Below are positions 40,956 through 49,101 of a DNA stretch of 64,000 bases, piece after piece. The first letter of the stretch is position 1; each line of letters starts with the position of its first letter. A program made the position numbers and the translations under genes. This DNA comes from Clostridiales bacterium (lineage in GTDB: Bacteria; Bacillota; Clostridia; Saccharofermentanales; DTU023), in contig SFGY01000005.1 in NCBI GenBank assembly GCA_004556455.1, positions 62,001-126,000 on the forward strand, written 5' to 3'. The notes below the pieces were generated by a model. That model ran no database searches. It saw only the letters and a program-made list of their open reading frames with translations, and was not told where the DNA came from.

Positions 40956-41333
40956 ATGGAAAAAGTAAAATTTTATCTTTGCAAAGAATGTGGTAATCTC
41001 GTCGTCCTTCTGCATGAAGGCGGTGGTCAGCTGGTTTGCTGCGGCCAGAACATGACTGAGCTCAAAGCCGGTACAACCGACGCAGCCAAAGAAAAACACG
41101 TCCCTGCCATCAAACGCGAAGGCAATCACATCGAAGTGCAGGTCGGCAGCGTTCTGCATCCGATGGAAGAAGATCACTTCATCACCAATATCATCGCTGT
41201 TCAGGGCGAAAAATTCCAGAATAAGAGCCTCAAGCCCGGTGACGAGCCCAAAGCCTGCTTTGACATTGCAGATGGCCCCGTGACGGTCTACGAATACTGC
41301 AACAAGCACGGTCTCTGGAAAGCCGAAGCCTGA
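40956..41333 (+). CDS. dfx: Desulfoferrodoxin (superoxide reductase)
   Basis: This enzyme reduces superoxide to hydrogen peroxide in anaerobes without releasing oxygen. The 125-residue protein has the N-terminal desulforedoxin Fe(Cys)4 centre (CKEC at 9-12 and CC at 28-29). The C-terminal Fe(His)4Cys site has KHVPAI, HPMEEDHFI and CNKHGLW. It is therefore a class I (two-centre) enzyme. It supports an obligately anaerobic host exposed to occasional oxygen. Confidence 0.96.
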   Translation: MEKVKFYLCKECGNLVVLLHEGGGQLVCCGQNMTELKAGTTDAAKEKHVPAIKREGNHIEVQVGSVLHPMEEDHFITNIIAVQGEKFQNKSLKPGDEPKACFDIADGPVTVYEYCNKHGLWKAEA

Positions 41334-41504
41334 TCGCCCGCAGTGTGCGATCAGCCTCTGTGCGGAAGCCGCTTCCTCAGCCCAGTTCGAATTCAAAGCA
41401 GGGCTCTTTCTAAGCAAAGCTCTGCGCGCAGGAGGGGAAAGTTTTTAGCCCGGGAAAGATCAATAAAAAACTTCCGCTAAAAAGAAGCCCCTGAAGAAAA
41501 TTAT

Positions 41505-41533
41505 TTGACAGATGCGCCGACATTTTTTATAAT
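41505..41533 (+). promoter_or_regulatory. Consensus promoter of tRNA-Ser
   Basis: TTGACA (41505-41510), a 17-bp spacer and TATAAT (41528-41533): a perfect sigma-70-type promoter about 40 bp before the tRNA. Confidence 0.85.
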
Positions 41534-41573
41534 GACTTGGCTTTGCAGAATGTTGTAAAGCAATTTGGCGCCT

Positions 41574-41664
41574 GGAGAGTTGGCCGAGCGGCTGAAGGCG
41601 CACGATTGGAAATCGTGTTAACGTTAATAGCGTTACGTGGGTTCAAATCCCATGCTCTCCGCCA
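41574..41664 (+). tRNA. tRNA-Ser (anticodon GGA)
   Basis: This 91-nt class II tRNA has acceptor stem GGAGAGT / GCTCTCC with discriminator G and encoded CCA. The anticodon stem CACGA / TCGTG has loop TTGGAAA (anticodon GGA). There is a long variable arm (GTTAACG...CGTTACG region) and a T-arm with GGGTTCAAATCCC. It decodes UCC/UCU codons. Confidence 0.96.
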
Positions 41665-41684
41665 CAGCATTTTTTAAGAAATGC

Positions 41685-41722
41685 AAAACCCCTGAAACGT
41701 AATGTTTTCAGGGGTTTTCATT
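41685..41722 (+). terminator. Intrinsic terminator of tRNA-Ser
   Basis: AAAACCCCTGAAA / TTTTCAGGGGTTTT stem with a short loop, followed by CATTTT. It is nearly symmetric and could also act on the opposite strand. Confidence 0.85.
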
Positions 41723-41741
41723 TTCATGCAAATGTTTAACA

Positions 41742-41781
41742 TTTGGGTTATAACGCTAAATTTGGGTTACTTTTTGGGTTA
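41742..41781. repeat. Three TTTGGGTTA repeats next to tRNA-Ser
   Basis: TTTGGGTTA occurs at 41742-41750, 41761-41769 and 41773-41781, within 120 bp of the tRNA 3' end. The pattern resembles integrase arm-type sites found beside tRNA integration targets, but no integrase is present here. Confidence 0.5.
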
Positions 41782-41864
41782 TTGATTTTCTAATCATAGC
41801 ATTCTGAAAGCTGCGGTAACGGCTTTTAGAATATAAGAAACCTATCCTGTGAAGCTATGGCTCC

Positions 41865-42794
41865 TCACGGAGCTGATGGGGAAGAGGCCATGCGCGCAGA
41901 ATCCTCCACAATTTTTTCAAGAAGCGCCATGTCAAACTGCTTTTCCATTTCGTCGGCAAGGCGTTCATAAACGAGCTCACGCTCCTCGCGGCTGGTCACA
42001 GGCGAGCCGCCATGTTCGGCGGCTGAGAGGCTGTCTTCATCATCAATGCGTAAATCGAGCATGGGTAGCACGCCGAGCACAGGTTTGTGGCATAGCTCCT
42101 CAAGCTGCCGGAGACCTGGTTCGAGGAGCCTTATGTCGCCGCGAAACTTGTTGATGATAAGGGCACGAATGAGTTCGTTTTCTTCTGCTTCAATAAGGCC
42201 AAGAGTGCCGTAGAGTGAGGCGAAAACACCGCCGCGGTCGATGTCGCCGATGAGCAGCGCCGGCATATTTAAGCGTTTAGCCAGACCCAGGTTGACGAAA
42301 TCGTCGCTTTTGAGGTTAATTTCAGCGGGGCTGCCCGCGCCTTCGACGAGAACAAGGTCGGCTTGTCGGGCCAGTGAGTCAAAGGCCGCGAGTATTCCCG
42401 GCCAGTATTTCTTTTTTTCACGATAGTAATCGACTGCACGCAGCACGCCCTCTTTTCGCCCCAGAAAGAAGACCTCAGAGCCCTGATCACTGAGCGGTTT
42501 CAGCAGCAGAGGATTCATCTCGGCCAGGGGTTCAGCCTTGCAGGCTTCAGCCTGCATGACCTGCGCCTTGCTGATTTCGCGCCCGTCCGGGAAAACATAA
42601 CTGTTGGAGGACATATTCTGTGACTTAAAAGGCAGAACCTTCAGGCCGCGGCGCGTGAAGAGGCGAGCTAAACCGGCGGTGAGCAAGCTCTTCCCCACCG
42701 AAGAGGAGGTCCCCAGCAGCATCAGGCGGCGACACTGCAAAGCAGCGGCCTTCGTGGAGGGTAAGTTCAACTCATGGAGACTTTTTTCATTCAT
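41865..42794 (-). CDS. CobQ/CbiP-like ATP-binding protein lacking the glutamine amidotransferase domain
   Basis: The 309-residue product matches the N-terminal synthetase half of cobyric acid synthase: LMLLGTSSSVGKSLLTAGLAR (P-loop TSSSVGKS), the PFKSQNMSSNSYV block, MNPLLLKP, and VLVEGAGSPAEINLKSDDFVN. After LGVLPMLD it diverges and ends in a helical tail (ELVYERLADEMEKQFDM); the expected GATase domain of about 200 residues with its Cys-His-Glu triad is absent. There is no frameshifted remainder immediately downstream. The protein may use free ammonia or a separate glutaminase subunit, or perform a related amidation. It is away from the main cobalamin operon. Confidence 0.82.
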   Translation of the reverse strand: MNEKSLHELNLPSTKAAALQCRRLMLLGTSSSVGKSLLTAGLARLFTRRGLKVLPFKSQNMSSNSYVFPDGREISKAQVMQAEACKAEPLAEMNPLLLKPLSDQGSEVFFLGRKEGVLRAVDYYREKKKYWPGILAAFDSLARQADLVLVEGAGSPAEINLKSDDFVNLGLAKRLNMPALLIGDIDRGGVFASLYGTLGLIEAEENELIRALIINKFRGDIRLLEPGLRQLEELCHKPVLGVLPMLDLRIDDEDSLSAAEHGGSPVTSREERELVYERLADEMEKQFDMALLEKIVEDSARMASSPSAP

Positions 42795-43025
42795 TTGTAT
42801 GTCTTCCTTTTATTTTATCCTTGTCGAGTACGAGGGTGCTCGCCGACATTTTTTGTTCAGGCTGTAAGCCAATTCAATTGGCAGGATCATCCACTTGAGT
42901 ACTGCGTTAATTTTATCTCAGTTCACGCGAGATGCGAAAGGCTTTATGAAAGCCCCGAAATTTCGCGTTGTTTTGAATTACACGGTGGTTTTGAATTTTG
43001 CGCCTGTCCTGGATAAAGGCATCTC

Positions 43026-43053
43026 TTGAATATCACGCCTGTTTTGATATAGT
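43026..43053 (+). promoter_or_regulatory. Promoter of the THF riboswitch/folT transcript
   Basis: TTGAAT (43026-43031), a 16-bp spacer and TATAGT (43048-43053). Transcription would start near 43060, just upstream of the riboswitch. Confidence 0.55.
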
Positions 43054-43097
43054 AGAAGCAGTAGAAGTTCACTTCTGCAAAATCATACAATTCGAAA

Positions 43098-43218
43098 GAC
43101 AGAGTAGGAAGACTTGCGTCAAGTGCAGTGGGATGGGAAGTTGCCCGCTGACGAAAGAGACGGTGGACCCTGTGAAACCGTAAACTCTGCGGTGAGTCTC
43201 CCGCGTCCGCTGCCGCTT
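43098..43218 (+). promoter_or_regulatory. Tetrahydrofolate (THF) riboswitch
   Basis: The segment shows the ordered conserved blocks of the THF aptamer: AGAGTAG, GCGT-AAGTG, ATGGGA-GTTG, ACGAA and the 3' block GCGGTGAGTC...GCGTCCGCT. These closely follow the Eubacterium siraeum type aptamer as I remember it. It lies in the leader of an ECF-type folate transporter gene, the classical target of this riboswitch. Confidence 0.85.
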
Positions 43219-43229
43219 AAGCTGCTTAT

Positions 43230-43268
43230 CACTCCTTTTGTGGCAACTGTCATGAAAGGAGCTTTTTT
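43230..43268 (+). terminator. Hairpin that contains the folT ribosome site and ends in a T-run
   Basis: ACTCCTTTT...AAAGGAG (about 43231-43239 with 43254-43260) forms a stem that sequesters the folT Shine-Dalgarno sequence and is followed by CTTTTTT immediately before the ATG. It is a plausible expression platform acting on translation, transcription or both. Confidence 0.6.
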
Positions 43269-43841
43269 ATGATTAAGCGTACCCGTATGCTGACCACAAG
43301 CGCTTTGCTTGCGGCTCTGGTCGTCATTCTCGGCCAGTTTTCCCTGAGAATTGGCAACAGTTTTAAATTTACCCTTGACGAGATTCCCATCTATATCGGC
43401 GCCCTTCTCCTGGGTCCGGTCTGCGGTACTGCCGTCGGGGGCATTGGCACCCTTATTTCCCAGCTTCTGGCGTATGGGCTCAGTCCGACCACCCCCATGT
43501 GGATGTTGCCGAACATCAGCACGGGTCTATTGGCAGGAATCTATGCCAAAAAACAAAATTACAGGCTGAGCAAGAGGCAGGCCATCTTCATTTTGCTTTT
43601 CTGCAATCTCGTGAGTACGACACTGAATACGCTCTTTATTTATATCGACGCGCATATTTATGGCTACTACACTCCTGCCCTGATTCTGGGTATGTTGATC
43701 CCGCGCTATCTTCTTTCCAGTACTAAGGGTGTTGTCTATGCCCTGGTTCTCCCTCCGCTTGTTGAGAGACTGCGTAGTGCACTTAAAATGGATAGCAACT
43801 GGGTTTCAGCCAGGAAAGCCAAGACGAATGATCTGACATAA
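43269..43841 (+). CDS. folT: Folate ECF transporter substrate-binding (S) component
   Basis: This membrane S component captures folates and docks on a shared EcfAA'T energising module not encoded here. The 190-residue protein has five to six TM helices. The N-terminal KRTRMLTTSALLAALVVILG and the FKFTLDEIPIYIGALLLGP block are typical, with the Arg-rich pattern at the end of helix 4 (MLIPRYLLSSTKG). Folate specificity is assigned mainly from the upstream THF riboswitch. The SD lies in the regulatory hairpin. Confidence 0.85.
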   Translation: MIKRTRMLTTSALLAALVVILGQFSLRIGNSFKFTLDEIPIYIGALLLGPVCGTAVGGIGTLISQLLAYGLSPTTPMWMLPNISTGLLAGIYAKKQNYRLSKRQAIFILLFCNLVSTTLNTLFIYIDAHIYGYYTPALILGMLIPRYLLSSTKGVVYALVLPPLVERLRSALKMDSNWVSARKAKTNDLT

Positions 43842-43967
43842 TTGCAAGTTTTCGGATCATCTGGCTTGGCTGCGGATTTTGTACGAACGAGAGTTTCCCT
43901 GCTTTAGAAAGGCCTGAAACCAGGCCCATCCAGGAAAATGAATGCCTATCCTCGGCGTGACTTCCCC

Positions 43968-44747
43968 TTATGCACCGAGATAGGCTTTTCTGACCAGAGG
44001 ATCGTTCATCAATTCTTTAGCTGAACCCTCCAGAGCAATACTTCCCGTTTCCAGTATATAGGCCCGATCCGAAATGGAGAGGGCCTTTTTGGCGTTCTGC
44101 TCGACAAGTAAAATGGTCACGCCATCTTCTTTTAAGCTCTGAATCAGCTCGAAAATCATCGATACAAAAAGAGGGGAGAGGCCCATAGAAGGCTCATCCA
44201 GGAGCAGGAGATCCGGGTGTGACATCAGCGCCCGCCCCACGGCAAGAAGCTGCTGTTCGCCGCCGGAAAGGGTACCTGCACGCTGCAGTTTGCGCTCCCG
44301 CAGGATGGGAAATCTGTCATAGTAAGCTTTGCGTCGTGCTTTCAGGACTTCAGGTCCGTCCTTTACAGCGAAAGCGCCAAGCTTGATGTTGGACGAAACG
44401 GAGAGGTCGGCAAAAATACGCCTCCCCTCGGGAACCTGAGCGAGTCCGCTTCTCACGATTTTTTCAGGGTTTTTGCCACAGATATTATTACCCTTGAAAA
44501 GAATCTGGCCGGATTTAGCTTTCAACAAACCGGAAATGCATTGCATTGTCGTCGTCTTGCCGGCTCCATTGGCGCCGATGATGGAGACGATTTCCCCTTG
44601 TTTGACATGAAAACTCACATCTTTGATGGCGTGAATATGGCCATAATAAACATTCAGTTTTTGCACCTCGAGAAAGGCCATTTCACGAGTTTCTGGCGAA
44701 GCGTTGCCGGCATTTGGCCGCCAATATTTCTGACATTGAAAAGACAT
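43968..44747 (-). CDS. livF: Branched-chain amino acid ABC transporter ATP-binding protein LivF
   Basis: LivF is one of the two ATPases of the LIV-I type uptake system. From the ATG at 44747 (AAGGAG site 6 bp upstream) the product is 259 residues; an internal ATG at 44681 (MAFLEVQKL) would match family starts more closely. It has Walker A GANGAGKTT, signature LSGGEQQLLAVGRAL, Walker B LLLLDEPSMGLSP and the LivF-specific VLLVEQNAKKAL-like H-loop region (ILLVEQNAKKAL). It is the last gene of the minus-strand liv operon. Confidence 0.93.
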   Translation of the reverse strand: MSFQCQKYWRPNAGNASPETREMAFLEVQKLNVYYGHIHAIKDVSFHVKQGEIVSIIGANGAGKTTTMQCISGLLKAKSGQILFKGNNICGKNPEKIVRSGLAQVPEGRRIFADLSVSSNIKLGAFAVKDGPEVLKARRKAYYDRFPILRERKLQRAGTLSGGEQQLLAVGRALMSHPDLLLLDEPSMGLSPLFVSMIFELIQSLKEDGVTILLVEQNAKKALSISDRAYILETGSIALEGSAKELMNDPLVRKAYLGA

Positions 44748-44817
44748 TCTGCTCTCCTTTGAGCTTAGGGTTCTTGCAAGCGCTCTGACAAGCGGTGAAT
44801 CAATCTGGACAGCTGGT

Positions 44818-46779
44818 TTATTTGCTTTCGAGCATCTTCGATCGGATAAAATCAGGTGCTGCCATCGCCTCATCCTGATCGTCTTCTTTCCCCAGATAGG
44901 CTTCGATGACTTCTGGTCGCCTGACCACTTCCAGAGGGGCCCCCTCCGCGATCAACTGACCGTGATCCAGAACAAGCAGGCGTTCACAGATGCCAAGGAC
45001 CAGCTTCATGTCGTGCTCAATAAGCAGAACGGTGAGACCGAAGCGATCGCGGATCAGCCGTATGGTCTTCATGAGATCTTCCGTCTCGATCGGATTCATG
45101 CCGGCAGCCGGTTCATCCAGGAGAAGGACTTTGGGTCGTGTGGCCAGAGCGCGCACAATTTCCAGCTTGCGCTGTTCACCATAGGGGAGTGAAGCGGCAC
45201 GATGGGAAGCGACGTGATCGAGATCAAGGATCTTGAGCAGCTCCAGCGCGCTTTTTTCCACCTCGGCTTCTTCCTTCCAGAAAAGAGGAAGGCGCAGGAC
45301 GCCCTGAATTTTGCCGTAGCTCATCTTGTCGTTCATGGCGACCTGAACATTTTGCAGCACGGTAAGGTACTTAAAGAGACGAATATTCTGAAAGGTTCGG
45401 GCAATGCCCATATGCACGAGCTCATCTGGCTTTTCGTGGGTGATGACACGATCCTGAAACCGGTATTCGCCGGAGCTTTGGCGATACTGACCGGTAAGAA
45501 TATTGAAAACCGTTGTTTTGCCTGCACCATTGGGGCCAATCAGGCCGACCAGTTCGCCTTCCATAAGCCTCAGAGAAAAGTCCTGCAAAGCGTGGAGACC
45601 GGCAAAGTGGATGGACAGGTGCTGGGTTTTCAGGAGGGGGGCGGCAGAGTTTTTGCCGGAGACGACAGCCGCATGATCAGAAACAGGTGAAGCTGTCTCT
45701 GAGAAGGCGGATTCTGAGCTCAGGCTACCGGGTTCCTCATCCTGCAAAGGACTTTGGGCCGGGACAGTTACTTCCGCTACCGTGTCTTCTTCCTTACCTT
45801 GCGGCTTCTTACGCTCCGGAAAGAGCCAGGTGAGGATTTTCGAGATCTGAAACTCTTCGCGGCCCAGAAGGCCAGAAGGGCGGTAGAGCATGACGATGAT
45901 GAGGGCCAGGGAATAAAGGATCATACGGTATTCATGAATGGCTCGCAGGAATTCCGGAAGGATGGTCAGGGCGATGGCCGAAAGAATCGAGCCCGTGAAG
46001 CTGCCCATACCACCGAGGACGACCATGACGAGAATATCAATGGAGGCTGTGGTGCCAAACTGTCGTGCCGAGAGCAAGCCCATGTATTGGGCATAGACCG
46101 CGCCTGCGATCCCGGCGAACATGGCGGAATAGGCAAAAGCGAAGATCTTGCTGCGGCTTAAATTAACCCCCGAGGCTTCGGCGGCGATTTCATCTTCACG
46201 AATGGCCAGAATCAGACGACCGTGGCGGCTGGTCATCATACTGTACATAAGCAGGACTGAGATGACGCAGATCAGATAAATCAGCGGCATGTTTTTCTGT
46301 GTGGGAATCCCCGACAAACCCTGAGCACCACCGGTAAAGTCAAAATACTCAATGAACACGCGCACGATTTCGCCAAAAGCCAGCGTGATGATGGCCAGAT
46401 AATCACCTTTAAGACGGAGACTGGGGATACCGACAAGAAAACCCAGAATGAGTGCAGCGAGACTGCCGAGAAGAAGGGCGCAGAGATAGGCGGGTAAACC
46501 CTGCATTAGGCCACTTTTCAGAAAAAGACCTGCGCTGTAGGCTCCAACCGACATAAATCCGGCATGACCAAGGCTGATCTGGCCGAGAATCCCGACCGTG
46601 ATATTGAGCGATGCAGCCAGGATGATGTTGATCATAATCATGATGAGAATGCCGCTGTAATAGCGATTCAGGAGGCCCTGAGTGCTGAGACCCAGGATGA
46701 GCAGATAGCCTCCAAAAAGCAGCAGGAAAGTTGCCGCGTAATCTCTTTTTTTATTCCCTGGCAGTGTAAAAGTTCTCAT
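44818..46779 (-). CDS. livM-livG: Fused LivM permease - LivG ATPase
   Basis: One 653-residue polypeptide joins two usually separate subunits of the branched-chain amino acid transporter. Residues 1-315 are LivM-like: about ten TM helices with ITVGILGQISLGHAGFMSVG and VVLGGMGSFTGSILSAI. A Ser/Glu/Val-rich linker (about 320-385) follows. Residues 386-635 are LivG-like: Walker A GPNGAGKTT, the GIARTFQNIRLF block, signature LPYGEQRKLEIVRAL and Walker B LLLDEPAAGMNP. No frameshift or internal stop is involved. It starts 3 bp after livH. Confidence 0.93.
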   Translation of the reverse strand: MRTFTLPGNKKRDYAATFLLLFGGYLLILGLSTQGLLNRYYSGILIMIMINIILAASLNITVGILGQISLGHAGFMSVGAYSAGLFLKSGLMQGLPAYLCALLLGSLAALILGFLVGIPSLRLKGDYLAIITLAFGEIVRVFIEYFDFTGGAQGLSGIPTQKNMPLIYLICVISVLLMYSMMTSRHGRLILAIREDEIAAEASGVNLSRSKIFAFAYSAMFAGIAGAVYAQYMGLLSARQFGTTASIDILVMVVLGGMGSFTGSILSAIALTILPEFLRAIHEYRMILYSLALIIVMLYRPSGLLGREEFQISKILTWLFPERKKPQGKEEDTVAEVTVPAQSPLQDEEPGSLSSESAFSETASPVSDHAAVVSGKNSAAPLLKTQHLSIHFAGLHALQDFSLRLMEGELVGLIGPNGAGKTTVFNILTGQYRQSSGEYRFQDRVITHEKPDELVHMGIARTFQNIRLFKYLTVLQNVQVAMNDKMSYGKIQGVLRLPLFWKEEAEVEKSALELLKILDLDHVASHRAASLPYGEQRKLEIVRALATRPKVLLLDEPAAGMNPIETEDLMKTIRLIRDRFGLTVLLIEHDMKLVLGICERLLVLDHGQLIAEGAPLEVVRRPEVIEAYLGKEDDQDEAMAAPDFIRSKMLESK

Positions 46780-46782
46780 GTC

Positions 46783-47667
46783 TCAGACCTTCTCTCTCAT
46801 TTCTTTACCGAAAAGGCCGCTCGGCTTGACCAGCAGAACGATGATAAGCACGGCAAAAACGAAGGCATCGCTCAGCGCCGTTGAAACGTAGGCTTTGCTC
46901 AAAGCTTCAATGATGCCAAGAATCAGTCCGCCGACCACAGCGCCGGGGACATTGCCGATGCCGCCGACCACAGCAGCAATGAAAGCCTTGATGCCCAGCA
47001 TCATGCCCATGGTGGGATTGATCTGTGGAAAAACCGCGAGGTAGAAAATGGCGCCTAGAGCAGCAAGAGCACTGCCGATGGCGAAGGTCAGACTGATGGC
47101 GTGATCCACATTGATGCCGATCATGCTGGCGGCGCCGTAATCTTCGCTGGTGGCCAGCATCGCCGTACCCCATTTGCTGCCGCGAAGAAAGAGCTGCAGC
47201 AGCAAGGTCAGAATCAGCGTGACAATGACAGTAATCAGCATGGGTAGGGAGAGCTTTAAGTCTCCGACTTGCACTGCCTCGCCCTCAAAAACACGTGGAA
47301 AGGGCTTTGCGCCGGTACCAATAAATTTAGCCACGAGGTTTTCGATAAGTAAAGAAACCCCGATAGCCGTGATCAGATTGGCAATGCGTGGTGAATTGCG
47401 CAGGGGTCGATAAGCTATTTTTTCGATGAGGACACCGGCAAGCCCGCAGACGACCATAGCCACCAGGCCGGAAGCCCAAACCGGGAGACCTCTGGCATTG
47501 AGCAGAGGAAGCACGGAGAGTGCAGTGTAGGCGCCGATCATGAGGATATCCCCATGGGCAAAATTGATCAGTTTGGCAATGCCGTAGACCATCGTGTAGC
47601 CCAAAGCAATCAAGCCGTAAATACTGCCGATCTGAATGCCGTTGAGCAGCTGATAAATAAAATTCAT
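46783..47667 (-). CDS. livH: Branched-chain amino acid ABC permease LivH
   Basis: LivH is the second TM subunit of the transporter. At 294 residues it has eight or nine TM helices and the family blocks QIGSIYGLIALGYTMVYGIA, LINFAHGDILMIGAY and the C-terminal AAVVGGIGNVPGAVVGGLILG (shown in two parts: AAVVGGIGN, VPGAVVGG). The start is an ATG at 47667 with an AGGG-like site. It lies downstream of livK across a 174-bp spacer with stable hairpins. Confidence 0.95.
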   Translation of the reverse strand: MNFIYQLLNGIQIGSIYGLIALGYTMVYGIAKLINFAHGDILMIGAYTALSVLPLLNARGLPVWASGLVAMVVCGLAGVLIEKIAYRPLRNSPRIANLITAIGVSLLIENLVAKFIGTGAKPFPRVFEGEAVQVGDLKLSLPMLITVIVTLILTLLLQLFLRGSKWGTAMLATSEDYGAASMIGINVDHAISLTFAIGSALAALGAIFYLAVFPQINPTMGMMLGIKAFIAAVVGGIGNVPGAVVGGLILGIIEALSKAYVSTALSDAFVFAVLIIVLLVKPSGLFGKEMREKV

Positions 47668-47762
47668 TTCCCTGACCTTTTTCTTAGACCTTTGTCTTTG
47701 GCCTTTTCTTCTTGCATGAAACTTTACCCGGAAGATTCAAGTCGCCTCTATGGCAAGGATCA

Positions 47763-47809
47763 GGCTCCCGGAAGCAGCTCCGGGAAGCCTGCGGCATCTC
47801 GCCGCAGGC
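47763..47809 (-). ncRNA. Intercistronic stem-loops between livK and livH
   Basis: Two GC-rich hairpins sit side by side: TCCCGGA / TCCGGGA (47766-47772, 47779-47785) extended by GGC/GCC, and the perfect GCCTGCGGC / GCCGCAGGC (47787-47795, 47801-47809). They share three bases, so both cannot form fully. There is no T-run in either direction. Such structures after binding-protein genes stabilise the upstream mRNA and limit permease expression. Confidence 0.6.
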
Positions 47810-47841
47810 CCCGCAAAACTGGCGGACGGATCTGGGACCGT

Positions 47842-49101
47842 CTATTTTTCCGCCTTGACCACTAGATCCAGAACGTAAGCGCCGTCGACAATTTTAATCA
47901 TTGAAACATCTTTGATGGGGTTGTTATTTTCGTCGAAGGTTAACTGTCCGGTAATGCCCTCGAAGTTCAACTGTTTTAATTCTTTGCAGATGGTTTCACG
48001 ATCGACTTGTCCTGCTTTTTCGATAGCGGCTTTGAACATGTAAATTCCGTCGTAGGCCAGAGCTGAAAAAGCTGTAGGATCGTCCCCCCAGGCTTCACGG
48101 TAGGTCTTGATAAAGTTCTGAATTTTTTCGGAGTCGGCATCCATCGCATAATGGTTTGCATAAACCACATTATTCAGAACATCCTGAGAGCTTTTTTCAA
48201 TCTGCTTGAGCACGCCATCCCAGCCGTCTGGGCCAAGCACCAGGCAATCCAGTCCGATTTCCCGTGCCTGACTGACGATCAGGGCATCCGTCTCATAGTA
48301 GTCCGGAACGAGCAGGACATCCGGCGATGCAGAAGCAATATTGGTGAGCTGTACGCGGAAATCCTTATCAGCGCTGCCATAAGCTTCCTCGGCGACAATT
48401 TCAACACCCTGAGCTTTGGCCTCAGTCTTAAAGGCCTCAACAATGCCGCTCGAATATTCTGAAGAGCTGTTTTTCAGCAGAGCAGCTTTTTTCTTCCCAC
48501 ATTGGCTGGCATAGCGAGCCAGAACCGTTCCCTGATAAGGATCGGTATAGCAGACACGGAAGACATAGTCCCGGCCCTCAGTGATGGAGATTTGTGTGCC
48601 TGAGGGAGTCAGCATCGGGACTTTATCTTCATTGGCCAGAGGCGCTATCGCGAGACAGGGAGCCGAGGTTATGGCGCCGAGAATACCGCAGACGCCATCT
48701 TCGACGAGCCGGTTGTAGGCGTTGATGGCTTCCGTGTTATTGTGCTTATCATCCAGCAACACAAATTCGACGGGACGACCCAGGATACCACCGGCTTTAT
48801 TGATTTCTTCAACGGCCATTTTCGCCCCATTCGTGGCTGATACGCCGTAGACAGCAACTTCGCCTGTTAAGGGTCCCATAGAACCAATTTTAATGCTTTC
48901 CCCCGCAGCTTCGGTGGCTGTGCTCTTGCCGCCCTCTGTTGCAGGCGCAGGGGACGAAGCTTCTTTTTGCTCCGGAGCAGCGCTGTTTTCCGTCTTTTCT
49001 GCTGAGGCAGATGAGGGGCTTGGTGTGGCCGGGCTCGAACAGGCGCTCAGTAAAAAGGCGCTGACGAGGAACAAGGTACATAGTAAAGTGAGTTTTTTCA
49101 T
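47842..49101 (-). CDS. livK: Branched-chain amino acid ABC transporter substrate-binding lipoprotein
   Basis: This surface lipoprotein captures Leu/Ile/Val or related amino acids. It is 419 residues from the ATG at 49101, with GGGAGG upstream; a longer frame to 49260 is rejected. There is a signal peptide with lipobox LLSACSS (Cys about 21) and a Ser/Glu/Ala-rich linker. The periplasmic-binding fold starts at IKIGSMGPLTGEVAVYGV and includes GGILGRPVEFVLLDDKHN, TPSGTQISI and the late FDENNNPIKDVSMIKI. The operon order is livK, livH, livMG, livF. Confidence 0.94.
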   Translation of the reverse strand: MKKLTLLCTLFLVSAFLLSACSSPATPSPSSASAEKTENSAAPEQKEASSPAPATEGGKSTATEAAGESIKIGSMGPLTGEVAVYGVSATNGAKMAVEEINKAGGILGRPVEFVLLDDKHNNTEAINAYNRLVEDGVCGILGAITSAPCLAIAPLANEDKVPMLTPSGTQISITEGRDYVFRVCYTDPYQGTVLARYASQCGKKKAALLKNSSSEYSSGIVEAFKTEAKAQGVEIVAEEAYGSADKDFRVQLTNIASASPDVLLVPDYYETDALIVSQAREIGLDCLVLGPDGWDGVLKQIEKSSQDVLNNVVYANHYAMDADSEKIQNFIKTYREAWGDDPTAFSALAYDGIYMFKAAIEKAGQVDRETICKELKQLNFEGITGQLTFDENNNPIKDVSMIKIVDGAYVLDLVVKAEK

